The notes under the pieces are model-generated. The model saw only the letters and a program-made list of their open reading frames with translations, was not told the origin of the DNA and did not search any database. Of a stretch of 64,000 bases of DNA, positions 14,001 through 29,000 are shown piece after piece; the first letter of the stretch is position 1; each line of letters opens with the position of its first letter. The translations under genes and the position numbers were made by a program. Source of the DNA: Spisula solida (taxonomy: Eukaryota > Mollusca > Bivalvia > Venerida > Mactridae); assembly GCA_947247005.1 (NCBI GenBank), contig OX365957.1, positions 10,512,817 through 10,576,816 on the forward strand, given 5' to 3'.

Positions 14001-17000
14001 AATAACCTAGATCTCTACATTAAACACACATTGCAGTCCGTTAATAACCTAGATCTCTACATTAAACACACATTGCAGTACCATGAATAACCTAGATCTC
14101 TACATGTCCACTCAACCCCACTATCTCAAGGCCACACACAGGCTGTGTATCAGGCTATCAATGTTAATAGCTGTACTGCCCGCTATACTGTCGGCTATAC
14201 TGTAGAAGAGGTCACCACGAGGACAATGTTTACACAGAAACTCGGTCAACCAAGATAAATGTCTGTATGTTTACACCACACACTGTCAGTATTATAGATC
14301 AACCACGAGTTTTGAGCCGTGACGGGAGATTACACTATTTAGTCATGGTATGTGAATATACTGGTTGGGATACAATTAAAATGCGTTGATATATATTTTT
14401 GTATGACATGACATTGTCAGTATCGCTGGCTCAATCGGTAGAGAGCTTGATTTACAGTCTAAGATATGCGGGTTCAAGCCCTGATAACTGCACTTTTTTC
14501 TCAACTACATAGTTTTGTTTCTTTTTCATCAAGAACATGATGGCATTGTTTAAAAGTCATTTTATTATTATGACTTTTCAATCTACATGCAATGGGTTTT
14601 CATGTTTCGCTGTTTTCATTTCTTTTCACGGACCCATTATTAATTTACCTTTTACTGGATCCAATACTTAAACGTGTGTCAAAGATTATCAACTTGGTGT
14701 ATTGGTTGGCTACCCGTCAGTTGTGTCTGTCTCAGAGTCGGATGATGCATTTGAATATATAGTGGGTGCTTAAAGACAGTTTATTGCAATATCTAACGCC
14801 AGTGTTTGTGTCCTGCTGGCAATACAAGTGCAATACACAGACTATTTTATATATAAACTCCTTGCAAAATTTCTGTAAATATGAACCATGTTAAATATTC
14901 TTTATCATACGAGCATCTTCACCAGTAGTTTTACTAGTCGCAGCCAAAATTTTATAATTACGCGCGTTACTATAACTAAGGACACTTAATTTTGACTAAT
15001 AAAGACTCATTATTAAATAAATTCCAGGAAATGCATAACTTTCTTGTAATATTACTTGAACAAGGGATTTGAAAAAAATATAAAACACGACTCTACCAAG
15101 GATAGAACCTAGAAAAGTAAGTCTTATAGAACATCGCCTTATCCATTGGACCACGTATTCAGTTACTTAATGAAATAACTTATTTAACTTATATTGGTAT
15201 TGTTTATATAAACCTACCCTTTTAGGGTGAATAAACTTTGCTGCATAAATTAGTCACGGCTCAAAAAACATGGTTTATCTATACATGTGACTAGCAGAAA
15301 CATGAACCAGCCTTGAACAGCTTACCAGTATACACAAATATCACAACAACACATGATTGACAAAATACCATTGAACTTTGACATTTCAGAAGCTCTGTTG
15401 CCAAGCATGTTTTGTTCACCAGTAAAACCTCGTTCAAACAACACCTCCAAAATAAAACCTCCTTAATTTACATATTTAATCAGTATTTCAACAAAATTTC
15501 CGAACTGTCTTAATATTTGACACAAGGTCCCAAACTCTAAATGCAACTGAAAGAGGTGATATTTTACTCAGATCAATACACAATCTATCTCAAATTAAAG
15601 ATCTTGAAATTTTTACAGTAAAAGTAACTTATTTGGTCGTAATGATGTAGAGTCCTGCCACATTTGAAATTAATTTGAACAGTGTAGCAATACCACGTGA
15701 CTTTTGACTACAGTTACAAGAAGAAATTTGTAAACATTGGAAAATAAAATAGTCATAAATATTTTATTTCTTCATCGATTTCTATGAAATATACATCACG
15801 CTAATTAAGGAGACAAGTATTTGTTTTCCATGAAATATAAAATCTTTTTCAACGGTTGTGCCGTTTTGTCAATTACCTTGTGAAACCGTGGAACGTGTAG
15901 GTTTCACAGGGTAATGGAAAAATCGGTAATACTCCTGAAAAAGATCTTATATTTCCTTCCAACATGCTTTGTGAATTATGTAATTCACACGTGATCAAAC
16001 TGTTACATCATCAAACTACAGTGTAAACATCAGTGAGGTATTTGGTTCGTTTTTCGATTCGTTTTCATCAAATGTGAACAAATTTCAGGCAATTGAAGTC
16101 ATTATAGTATTAATTCTATAGGGTATTAATACCCTATAGAATTTTTGATGTAAAAATACTAAATAACTTCAAAATGCCTAAGTTTCTTAAGTTATTTTGG
16201 ACATCAGTGTGGTTGTTTATGGGATATACAGGCAACTTTACCAAAATTACGCGACTATTTGACAATTTTATTTTTGTAATACACCAATATGTGAGGCAGT
16301 CCCTTTAGTTGTATGCAGGTAATAAATCCCCCCAAGACAAGGGCCTGATTCTTTAAAACCAATGAGCTTTTTTAACAAGTACAACAATACCCCACAGAAT
16401 TTAATTTTTCCTTTACCCCACCCACAAATAAATTTTTGTCCAGCTTTTCAGTCAAGAGCTCAAAGGCTGAATTTCAACCAGACAGTGTGATATTATTTAA
16501 ACAATGACTGAAAATATTAATGATACAGGGTCTGTCAATCGTGCACATAAAGATAATGTTGACGAAATTAATTTCCTTTCAAAACTAACTTTATGAACTG
16601 TAGGTGAATTTTATAAATTTTGACAATCATTTTGGATGACCCTGTATTATGTAGTAAGTACTAGCAATCATAGACTGTAGCTCAGATTTCATATACCGTA
16701 TATAACCAGGGATTTTATTCCTTCTATAGCAGGGGCCATTTACAGATGGGTTCCCCTCAAGAAAATTCTTTAAAACCATGCATTTTCTCCTAAAATCAAA
16801 GTTTTTTCTTCCCTTTTGGCAAAAATTATGAGTTATTTTCCCCTAAATTCAAAGAAAAGGTCCCTTCCCCTACTTTCGAAAAAAGCCCCAATAACATGAA
16901 TTATACTCACTTCTGATCCAACTGTAATCTTGTCTTTATCAACCATATTGGGTTGGTAGCCGTACATGCAGTGACACCTGAAGTGGAAAGGTATGCTAAA

Positions 17001-20000
17001 CTATATCACTGCTTTATAAGGAGAAACCAACGAAAAAATCACAAAAGTAAATAAAGCATAAAATATATCAACAATCAAATCACTATCAATAGATTCTAGT
17101 ATGAAATAAGCTATGAATGTTTTCAAGATGTGGATGATTTTTGCGCAATGTATATACATGAAGTTTGTAATGAAGGTGACTTGTACTCTTTCTGTTAACA
17201 GTCAGGCATGCAGGCGTGAGGGTAAATGTACATAATTTATGTCTGACACATAAAATGTTGCTAACGGGGAAAGATTTATTATCATATAAACTTTACGAAC
17301 CAGTTTGACTTAATTAAATTAACATATAAGGATGTACAATATATAGACAAATTCAAGTTGTTGACATGAAAGAAGCTTTAGTTGGCTTTTTGATGGAATG
17401 GAGTATGAACAAGTCAAGGTTGCTGTAACCTGAATATTGGCTCATAAATATTTATTGAACATTTTTAAATAACACTATCACGCTTTTATTATATACCGGT
17501 ATATGTTATTAGGCCAGTATGTATTGATCTGATTATTTTTCAAAAAGATAGGGTTGAGGAAGTGCAAGGATTTAATTTTCGAAAATTTGACAGCTTTTCA
17601 CCCTTTTTCATCATTCTGAAACATTATTTATGATTAGTCTTACAAGCTTGCCACCAAATTTATGGATTAAGGAGGTACGGGCACCTTTGATCTAATGATC
17701 GAATTTTCCTTGAAACGTCTTAAAATGACAGAACATTCTTCTAGAACAACAATGAAATCATAAAAATGATATGTCACCAGGCTCGTTTTCGACATACATG
17801 GCTTTCTAATGACCTACCATTGGATTTTGTTCATTTTATCTATTTCCTGCATTTATGGCACAATTATGTTCTTTTTAAGATTATTGATAGCCGCCCAGGA
17901 GGCGGCTATCTTATGGAATACCAACCAAATTTCTCCCCTGGACGAGAAAGGACAAGTTACTGATAGTTATTAAAATGAATAAATTTGTTTGCGTGGATAT
18001 TGAAGCTATTAATTGATACCTGTACAAACACATTTAAATTCTCATTGATCCCACCATAAATGACATTTTTTGGATGGATAATGTTCGTAATTAAAATAAA
18101 AAATGTTTCCGTATTAATAATTTAATTGCTGATCCCTTTTTGCGTAGACTAGCTGAGGTGTCTATTTTTTTCTACTACTGAACTGATCGCTAATTTTATC
18201 GATAGTTGTATTCGTTTACCAATGATGCTGATGTTTTCGCATGAAAACAATAATATGGAGTTTCATATAAATTTTCTTTTTTTATCAATTATAGATAATG
18301 AAAAGAAAAGAAATTGCTGAAATTTAAACATTAATTTGATAAAAAAAATGTTGAGTCGCCGGTACTAGTCTATTCATAAATTCTGTACTATAAATAGACT
18401 TGTTTAAAACGCGGTAAAACTACCGAATCTGCGGTCACAGAATGGGTAGTCTGGATTACCTCCCCTATCACTACTAAACAAATATAGAACGACAGGGAAC
18501 CAGACTACAGAATGGGTTGGCCCGGGTACTTGCTTCCAAAAGTTTAACGGTAACATATCAGTATTTTAGCAATTATTGTGATATTGTGCTGTTTATTGTG
18601 ATTATATAAGTAGTTTTCATATATTATGAACAATATCTTGATGATTTTAAAGTTGCTTGATTTGGCCGCACGTGCCCGCAGTTTGGCCGCGTTTTAAACA
18701 TGACGGCGGAAGTAGATATATTGTTTTGATAAAACTTTACTTATTAAAAATAGCCGGGAATAAGTGAATACAAGACGCTAGTACTTGTTGAACAAGGAAA
18801 ATCTTCTTTAATACTCATAACGAACGTAGTTATGCAATTTCATCAACATCCGATACAGACCTTGAAGTAAGTCACTGTCGTACTCGTACCGATTCGACCC
18901 AAAATGTTAAAAAATGTAAACAACTTTTGAACAATGTTATGCATCTATTGTGCATTGCTATTTCGTTTTGCACGCCAATTGTTTACATCAGTACGAGGCA
19001 TCGTGTGCTACACTGTAACTGTACGAATTTAACACTATTGAAAACTGTTAAATAAATGATAAAATCTGAAATCTTATAAAAGTTCACTAACCAAAATGAA
19101 TAAATATCACAGACTTATGACATTAGATTGATTCAGTCGAGCTGGGCAGTCTTGGATGAGCATCGTTAATCATATGCTTGTGAAATCCTTTTTAACAGTA
19201 TGTTGTCGATTATCTTCCTTATCTGCATGATGGTCGGGCCAATTTTTTTTCTTACCCACATGATTGACAGTCATGCCAATTATTATTTTCCTTATGCGTC
19301 TGACAGTTGTCCCGATTACTTTGGTAATCCGAACGACAGTCGTACCAATTATTTTCCTTATGCGCATGATGCTCGTGCCAATTATTTTCATTATCCGCCG
19401 CACGACAGTCATACCAATTATTTTCCTTATGCGCATGATGGTCATGCCAATTATTTTCCTGATGCGCAAGACAGTTGTGCCAATAATTGAATTGTTTTCC
19501 TTATCCCCACGACAGTCTCGTAAATTATTTTCCTTATTTGCACGATGATTATACTGATTAATTTTCTTATCCGCACGTCGGTTGTGCCGATTATTTTCCT
19601 TATCCGCACGACAGTTCAGCAAATAATTTTCCTTATCCACACGACGGTCAAAATGTTGTCAGTCCGAATGAATATTTGTCAGTATGAATGAATATTTGTC
19701 AGTTCGAAAAAAATATTAAAATGAAAATAGACCTAAAGTTGTACCTTTTAAAATTTTTAATTGCTTTATTGAGAGCTAAATAATTTAAAAATGCATGTTT
19801 AGCTTTTAACATATTTAATAAGTGATTGCCAAAGGACCTAATTTGTTGTTTACCTTTTTACAATAACCTGAATGAGCATAGCTATAAATTTAACCCCTGT
19901 AGAGCTGAAATACCTCAAAATGACAGCCAATATTTTCAGCTCCCAGAGACTGAGAGTGAAGTAGAAAAACCCTAGGTACAATGTAACTGCACCGTCATCG

Positions 20001-23000
20001 AATCCCAAGTCCGCATTTAAAATGCAGGAGGGCCTAATTGTGTATTTTTTATGCTCCCCGAAGGGTGAGCATATAGTCGCCGCTTTGTCCGCCCGTCTGT
20101 CCATCTGTCACACTTTTGTCCGGGCCATAACTTGAAGAGTATTAGAGATATTAATTTGAAACTTCTTAGGTGAATAGACCTCATTGAGGGGAAGTGCAGT
20201 GCACAAGAACCATAACTCTTGATTGCATATGTTTTTAGTTATTCCCCTTTGTAATTTTTCATACTTCATTCTTGTCCGGGCCATAACTTAAACAGTATTA
20301 GAGATATCAATTTGAAACTTTATCGGTGACTAGACCTCATTGAGGGGAAGTGCAGTGCACAAGAACCATAACTCTTGATTGCACACTTTTTGAGTTACTC
20401 CCCTTTCTATTTTTTTTCATACTTCATTCTTGTCCGGGCCATAACTTAATTAGTATTAGAGATATCAATTTGAAACTTCATAGGTGAATAGACCTCATTG
20501 ATAGGAAGTGCAGTGTGAAAGAACCATAACCCTACAATATATATTTTTGAGTTATTTCCCTTTGTAATTTTTTATACTTAATTCTTCTCTGGGCCAGAAC
20601 TCATACAGTATTAGAGATATCAATTTGAAACTTCATATGTGAATAGATCTCATTGAGAGGAAGTGCGGTGCACAAGAAACATAACTCTTTATTGTAAATT
20701 TTTGGAGTTATTGCCTTTTGTACTTTTATACTTACTTCTTGTCCAGGTCACAACTCCTTCATTATGGGAGGTATTGATTTGAAACTTTATAGGTGAATTA
20801 ATCTCATTCAGGAGAAGTGCACCTTTATTGTTTTTTAATTATCTCCCTTTTTCATACAAATTAATGCTTGGCAGGCCTTCACTTGAACAGTATTGATGGC
20901 ATTTGATTGAAACTCAACATAATGGTAGAGGAAGTGCGGTGTCAAAGAACCAAAATTCTACATTATTTTCTTTTTTTACCTGTATCTGTAATAAGTTATT
21001 TCCAATTTTGGGACAAACACTTGCTTCCGGAAGCATAATTCGGTTTTACCGATTCATTGTATTCTACATTTACTTTAATCCAATAAATATGTGGAACTAT
21101 CAAGTACTTCAAATTTATTTTGAATTATGTTAATAATCTGGTGACATTGCAACACTGCACATCCAATTGGTCAAAGGAATGATGACTAGTTTCCAATACC
21201 AGTAAGCTATTTAGAATGGTCACATAATAATGTTTCAGTGATTTATAATGTGCTTGTAATTGTATATATGCGAGGGTTGCATGCTACATGTATTTACGTG
21301 TTTTTACTTCATATCGTGCAGCATGTATATATAAGAACGTTTTGCTCATCCATATAGAAATGCATTTGTAAACGAAATTGCTGTTAAACAATAAGTAGAA
21401 ATTAAAAGATCTAGATCTGTTATACAATACCGTTACTTATACTCAATGAAAAGTTAGGTACCATCCTATCAATTGACTCTTATATTTAAAATTCACGTTA
21501 CACTGTGTTAAAAGCCGAACACAACTATGTTTTGACCTTACTGAGAAGTCACAACTTTAACAATATTCAGATGCACACACTAGAAAACTTTTGTACCGAT
21601 AGGTCATATTGTATACAAAATACAGAGATATATATAAGTGGTAACTTTTCAGTGACTCCCAGTTTATAATGTCAAATACCTGTGTATATTGGAATATTTC
21701 CTGCTCAATTTCATTCTATCTGAATGAAACGTTAGAGATTTCAGTCGTTTAGAATAATTTATAACACCGTTGCTTGATATAACAGTATTCATGCCATGTA
21801 AACCACAAAATTGCGGCTACTTTGATGCATTGCATCACAAATTTGTCTTGTTACTATATGAAACCAAACCACTTTTAAGCAATGCATGGTATGTTATGTG
21901 TTCAATGGTCATTCCTATTGACATTAGTCACAATTCCGGCTGCCTGGTGAACAAATTCAAAATTTGAACATGATAAATAGTTACCCCACCCACTTGCAAA
22001 AAAGTGTGATTTTCAAACAATTTCAAATGAACGTCAAAAAATACCTAACGATCGAAAATAATTTAGAATTGGCCCTAAGTTTAGTATCAAATAGAACACC
22101 AGTTTAGTCAAATAAACAAGACTGCGTTCAATAAACGCTTATGCCCCCTGTGGAAGCCTTGTCCATAAATAAGTCTAAGTCCAAAATTAGGTCAAGGTCA
22201 AAATGGGGTTAGGTGATACTGGCGTGTGGAGAGTGTTCATACACAACATCCATGCAAGTATGAAAGCTTTGTAGCAAGCCATATTAATGCTAGAAGAAAC
22301 GGTCAATTTGGGTTAACTAGGACGGACGGACGAACGAACGGACGGACAGGTGAATCACTATATGCCTCCCCATCTATCGATAGGGGGGCATAAAAATAGG
22401 GGTCACCGTCCTTTTTTGGGAGCTGTGCATAAAAAAGCACTAATTATGAAAAAATTTGCATAAAATTAACCTAATTTGCATATTGTAATGAAATAAATTT
22501 TTCTTAAAAATATTTCAAAGTGTGGCTACCTCTTATAACTAAACCATGCACTACATATTATATATACGCATATGCATTTGAACAATTGTAGGGACTTATT
22601 GTGAACCCATATTATTCACAATTTTGTCGTTCCCCACCCACTTTTTCATACAGGCAAAAATAAAAAGTTAAAAATATCTAATTTGTGCGATAATATTTTG
22701 TTTATTTTTGTTAATCAACATTCATATGCAATCATTGAAACTAAAATTCATGTTTGTTCTTATCTAATACGATTTTGAAATTTCGCTCATGCGCACAAGG
22801 CAGCTCGTACCTCCTTAAGGCAATGTTTTTCAGCGTTAGCTGTCTAGCTTGATATTTGACCTACTTTAAAAACCAATGAAATGTTTACAAAAAAAAATTA
22901 GAAGAAACTGAATATTTACTTCCCATTGGTCAGAATAAGCTATACTCATCATAAAAGATACCGCGAAAAAGTTACATTTCTGTTAAACTTGTAACCAAAG

Positions 23001-26000
23001 GTACGGTAGATACACACAACAGAGATCTGTTATTCGCTTTTCTCTATAAAGGGCGTAGTGTATTTCTTATTAATTCTATTTTTAACTGTTTGACCTTAAT
23101 GTGACCCGGGTCAAGTGTATAATGGATTTATAATAGTAATACAGCGCTTGAAAATTTACTATCGGAATTAGCTACATAGGTAACGCGTTCATCTACACCA
23201 CGTCATTTTGTGGGCAGAGGGCCTCGAGTTCAAATCCTACATCAGCCTATTTTTTTCTGATTTTCTTTTTCCCATTTTGTTTTTGTCTATAATTTCGACG
23301 TTGATATGAGGTAATTTAAGTCCCGTCTACATTTTTTTCAGACATAATGCGCGCTAAATATTAAAGTCTGAGTTAAGTTTGGAATCACTATATTATATCG
23401 CTATGATTGCCGGATAGAACGGACCGCAGAATCTAGACTAATTAATACATACATAATTATTACTATTCTTTATTTTATCTGACAAACAATTTACATGGAT
23501 AAATATATAAATTCTAGTTTAATTAGTGTTTTCAATTTCAACAATATGAAATAACGTCCGCATCTTTATTGAAAACAAGTACACATATCTGCTATATTAA
23601 CGCTGTTTATCTTTTTTAAAGATATTTCTTGTTTAACTTGAATTTACATAGCAGACTTACCGGTTTTGATATTGACTTATTAACATGAAAAGTAAACAGC
23701 AGAGTGGAATGATAAACTAGGATTAGATTTCAATTGGCCTTATAAATGTTATGGAAATTTTATTCTTCATTTGATATTAAGCCTCAGGCAGATCAAAAAC
23801 AAGTTATTTAAGTGCACTTTTAGAGTTACATTTCATTGAGTGTCAATTGCTTCAGCCTTGAATAAGTGAAGTAAGGGAGACATTAACACATAACAAGTCA
23901 GTTACAAACACCACTTAAGTTAAGTATCTATATGAGAATATGAAGACAGTTGTTAATTATAGGTAACCGCACACAATATACATTTATACAATAAATATAT
24001 ACCATGTTATCATACCATGTTATCATACCATCTCATCATACCATGTTATCATACCATCTCATCATACCATGTTATCATACCATCTCATCATACCATCTCA
24101 TCATACCATCTCATCATACCATGTTATCATACCATCTCATCAAACCATGTTATCATACCATGTTATCATACCATGTTATCATACCATGTTATCATACCAT
24201 GTTATCATACCATGTTATCATACCATGTTATCATACCATCTCATCAAACCATGTTATCATAACATCTCATCATACCATGTTATCATACCATCTCATCATA
24301 CCATCTCATCATACCATGTTATCATACCATGTTATTATACCATCTCATCATACCATGTTATCATACCATGTTATCATACCATCTCATCATACCATCTCAT
24401 CATACCATCTCATCATACCATCTCATCATACCATGTTATCATACCATGTTATCATACCATCTCATCATACCATCTCATCATACCATGTTATCATACCATG
24501 TTATTATACCATCTCATCATACCATGTTATCATACCATGTTATCATACCATCTCATCATACCATCTCATCATACCATCTCATCATACCATCTCATCATAC
24601 CATCTCATCATACCATGTTATTATACCATCTCATCATACCATGTTATCATACCATCTCATCATACCATGTTATCATACCATCTCATCAAACCATGTTATC
24701 ATACCATGTTATCATACCATGTTATCATACCATCTCATCATACCATGTTATCATACCATCTCATGATACCATCTCATCATACCATGTTATCATACCATCT
24801 CATCATACCATGTTATCAGTTTTTAGTAAACTTTTCTTCTGAATTAACCCAGTGTACCTCACAATGACTGCTCTCTTCATATTCAGTAGATGTCCCTCGC
24901 AACCCCTCCTCCCCCAACCCCAGATTTTTTTAATTATGTGTAACACAATCAGGGGTGTCAACAGGGCCAAATTAAAAATCAGGACAATCACATGCAGCTG
25001 ACCATTTTTGCCAAACAAGAGGCCTTCAATGATATTGTTGCCATAAATAACTCAGTTTGTGCTATTAAAGAAAATCCTTCTGAGCAGATCAAATTTACCA
25101 TAAGTTAACTGTGCTATTTCTAGAGATATTTTGATCAAATAACTTTTATTTTGGTCAAAAGCCATTGCTTTTTCAGGAATGAAAAATCCGGATTTCCAGA
25201 TAAATCAGGAAAATTGACACCCCTGCACAATACAACTTGAAACCAGTCGAAAACCAGGCAAATTAGAATTTTGTTCGACCTGACAGATATTATTATCTAA
25301 AGGGAGAAGTTTGTTAAAGAGGCTGCCCTTCATACATTATATTACAAGAATGTGGTTTATCATGTTGATGACAATTTGAATGTTTGTATAAATACAACAC
25401 AATTTCAGTAGAAGAGACTAAACATGCTGTCAGTATCAGAATTTATCACAATGAAGTTTAACATTCATCAGTAGAAACATTGCTCATCAGTTAAATATTT
25501 CAAGATGCTAAAAATTCTGGCAGACCGCATGATCTATAAAGTGTTATTGTAGTCGCAGGAGTGATATATTGAAGATGTTTCTGCTTTTTGAAGTACTTCA
25601 AATGATGAAGTTTTATACAAGGCGAATACTCAAAAGATTAGTATAAGACTTTTTAATTCCCACATTCTAATTAAACCACTACGCTATCAAGCCGAAGCAT
25701 ACTTATGATAGTATTGAACTAAATACATTATTACAGCAAATTTAATGACATCAACATTTGCACAAGATATTGTCAACAGTGGCCTGAGGTATATAACAGC
25801 ACAAATACAACTACACAATTCCACACACTTCTCCACCAGATTGGTAATTTATAAAAGATGTCGGAGCTACTTTTTGGTCTGACTAACAAAAGTACACACA
25901 GACTAGAGTACGTCTGTGGACATGTTTATCTTGAACTTGAAGTAACAAACACGATTTAAATATTGTCTAATCATGCTTACACCAGAAAATGATAAAACAA

Positions 26001-29000
26001 GGTGATAAGATTGTACAATGAGTTATATGTTAATATCTTAGACCTACAAACTGACGTTGGGACATTAAGTTTCGATTCACTATAAATAACAAATGACGGT
26101 TACACAAATTTGAATTTAAAATAGGATATTATTTAAATTCTCCAGAAGTGACATAAGAATCATTCCATAATTTACACATACAGTCCAGTTAGGATATTGT
26201 GAAAGTGACATAGTTGTTTACATGTATACAAAAGATTACATCCATTGTCTGAACAGGTAGAGCAAATAAAGTACATGACATTGTATGTTAGTTTAGCATT
26301 GAAATTATAACTGTCTGTATAAGTCTTTATAATTGATTTCACTCCATAATAGTAGACTCGACCACTGTGTCACCCTATTCTTACCCTAACTGGACTTATA
26401 ATAGCGATATTAACATATTATTAGAGTTATTACATGTTTTATAAATTATGTTATCCCTACAACATACAGGCACTGACTGCTGCTACTCTATGAGTCACAG
26501 AATGAGTAACTAGTGTGTGATGCTTCTAGCAATCATACAGTGATCAATAGTGCCAAGTGAGACACAGCAAAAATGTACTGATGATGTACAAATTTCTATT
26601 TAAGAACATGTTTATTAAAAGGCATTTTGTTTTGTTTGCCTTCAATCCAATGAGATGCATGTGCTCAACTGATCTTTTAAACAAGGTCATTTATGCTATC
26701 ATTAAGACCCATTTTCAAGGTAGTATTTCACTTTTGAATCTGCCTCTCTGCCATCAGTTTGGAAATCTATTTTCGTATCATACATATAAGCTAAATTGAG
26801 CACATTTTATCAAATTTAAAAATGAAATTAAAAATCATCATTGACCTGTTTAGAAGGATGTTGCTTTAAATATTATAGACTGAGACTAAGTACACAGCTA
26901 AGCCTACCAAAGTTTTTTGTTTACCATGAAAACATGTTTAAAAGCAATGAAATAGTCAACCATATTTGTTTGGATGTTCTAAATTACCAGCTGGTTATTT
27001 CGGTTAGCTTAACCATAAATGTCAATACAAAAGCTAAAAATATTTGTTCTTTTTAAGTTTTACGCACTTGATATTATATTCTAGGTCATCTAATAGTGGA
27101 TCCTTGATAAGGGCACTTGACAACTATAGAATGGGGTCATGGCTACACTGAATTTGTCTGTTTATCATACATCCAGATGTTCATGTGTTTCTATAATTAT
27201 CCGATGACTACACTTCTACTGATGCAAGAATTACATAGACGGTATTCTTGACATTTCTTTTGATCTACATAACTGTCTGAAAATTTGTCATTTAATGTTC
27301 ACAAATATGCTTAATAATAATACTGTGTCCAATGCACTTTAGTGAGGGGGGGGGGGGTAAATCAATCTTTTGAGACCCGAAATGATCATAATTAGACAAC
27401 TGTAGTTACACAATAATTAGTGGGTGTTATTATCGGTCGATAAACATGTGGAAATTGGCATACTGGAAGTGAAGCACTTTTTCAGTTACTATGAAGACAT
27501 GCACAAAAGCTCACACCTTATAATCAATCAGGAAGCTCTTTATTTATAGTCGATGAAGACAAATATGTACAAACATATTCTGTCACTGAATCACAGAATA
27601 CAGTGCTTTGATTGCTAACAATATATGGTTAGCAAGAAATCATGTACAGTCCATGAAATCTAGGTTTTCTAACAAAGTACAAAACTCTGCTGGTATTTGG
27701 TTCCAGCCAAGACAAATACCCTAGGTACAAAATTTCACCCGCTGCTTAATGAAGTTTAATGACCATAGCCTAGGTATGTATGTTTGTGTCATACAGAGAT
27801 ATAAGGTATGTATGTTTGTGTCATACAGAGAGATATAAGGTATGTATGTTTGTGTCATACAGAGAGATATAAGGTATGTATGTTTGTGTCATACAGAGAT
27901 ATAAGGTATGTATGTTTGTGTCACACAGAGATATAAGGTATGTATGTTTGTGTCATACAGAGAGATATAAGGTATGTATGTTTGTGTCATACAGAGATAT
28001 AAGGTATGTATGTTTGTGTCACACAGAGATATAAGGTATGTATGTTTGTGTCATACAGAGAGATATAAGGTATGTATGTTTGTGTCACACAGAGATATAA
28101 GGTATGTATGTTTGTGCCACACAGAGATATAAGGTATGTATGTTTGTGCCACACAGAGATATAAGGTATGTATGTTTGTGTCACACAGAGATATAAGGTA
28201 TGTATGTTTGTGCCACACAGAGATATAAGGTATGTATGTTTGTGCCATACAGAGATATAAGCTGCCATCCTATTTCGCCAATCCAAAAGTCTTTTGTTGT
28301 TTTTCTTTGTTTTAAATATTATAAGTACATGTCTTAATCAACATGAAAAGTGCATTAAATACATGTGTGATGTCATAATGAATATAATGATGTCACAAAT
28401 TAGTGTCAAGAAGGCATCTTGACATTACCTTAACCATAGTGAAGGTCTACAATGTACAAAGCAGACCTGGGTTGAAGTTATATACATAAATCGTTACAAG
28501 ATATCCGCATAGACTATTTTCAAGCGGCAACTGTTCAGGAGGGGTCATGTGATCAACGCATTCGTCATAATATCTGAAAAAATGTTCAGTTGAAGCAAAG
28601 AACATTCCAAACACACAACGTTGTACACAAATTCCGGCATTAACATTTATAACTGACCAAAACTGGCCACATTTGAACCACACCTGTCAAGACACTGCAG
28701 TGCATATATGTATTTTAGTATTACGACAATGATAGAAATCGCTCAGCAGTTCCAATCGCGCGCATCAATGAACTCATTCAAAACATGGTGTATATGATAA
28801 TTATATACATGTATGCAGGTTTTATTGTTTAAACATGCCAAAACATGTATATCATATACATGTACATGCCTAAACAATCGTGTGAACTGCCACAGCTGTT
28901 CGACAGAATGATTTTGAAGTACATGTCACCGCAAAGAGTGAATGACTTAATAATGAAGAAACTACTTGATACACAAGTTTGTTATTACTTTGCTATTATA

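Noticed and set aside
19170..19640. 156-codon minus-strand frame rich in RADKENN
   Set aside because: Reads a degenerate minisatellite; frames on the opposite strand are open too.
24004..24867. Long open frames rich in SYHLIIP, up to 287 codons
   Set aside because: By-product of the 13-bp array; open in all three forward frames with the same peptide.
28447..28683. 78-codon minus-strand frame
   Set aside because: In carrier intron 4; no matching splice phase with the carrier exons and no recognisable domain. The carrier reads correctly without it.
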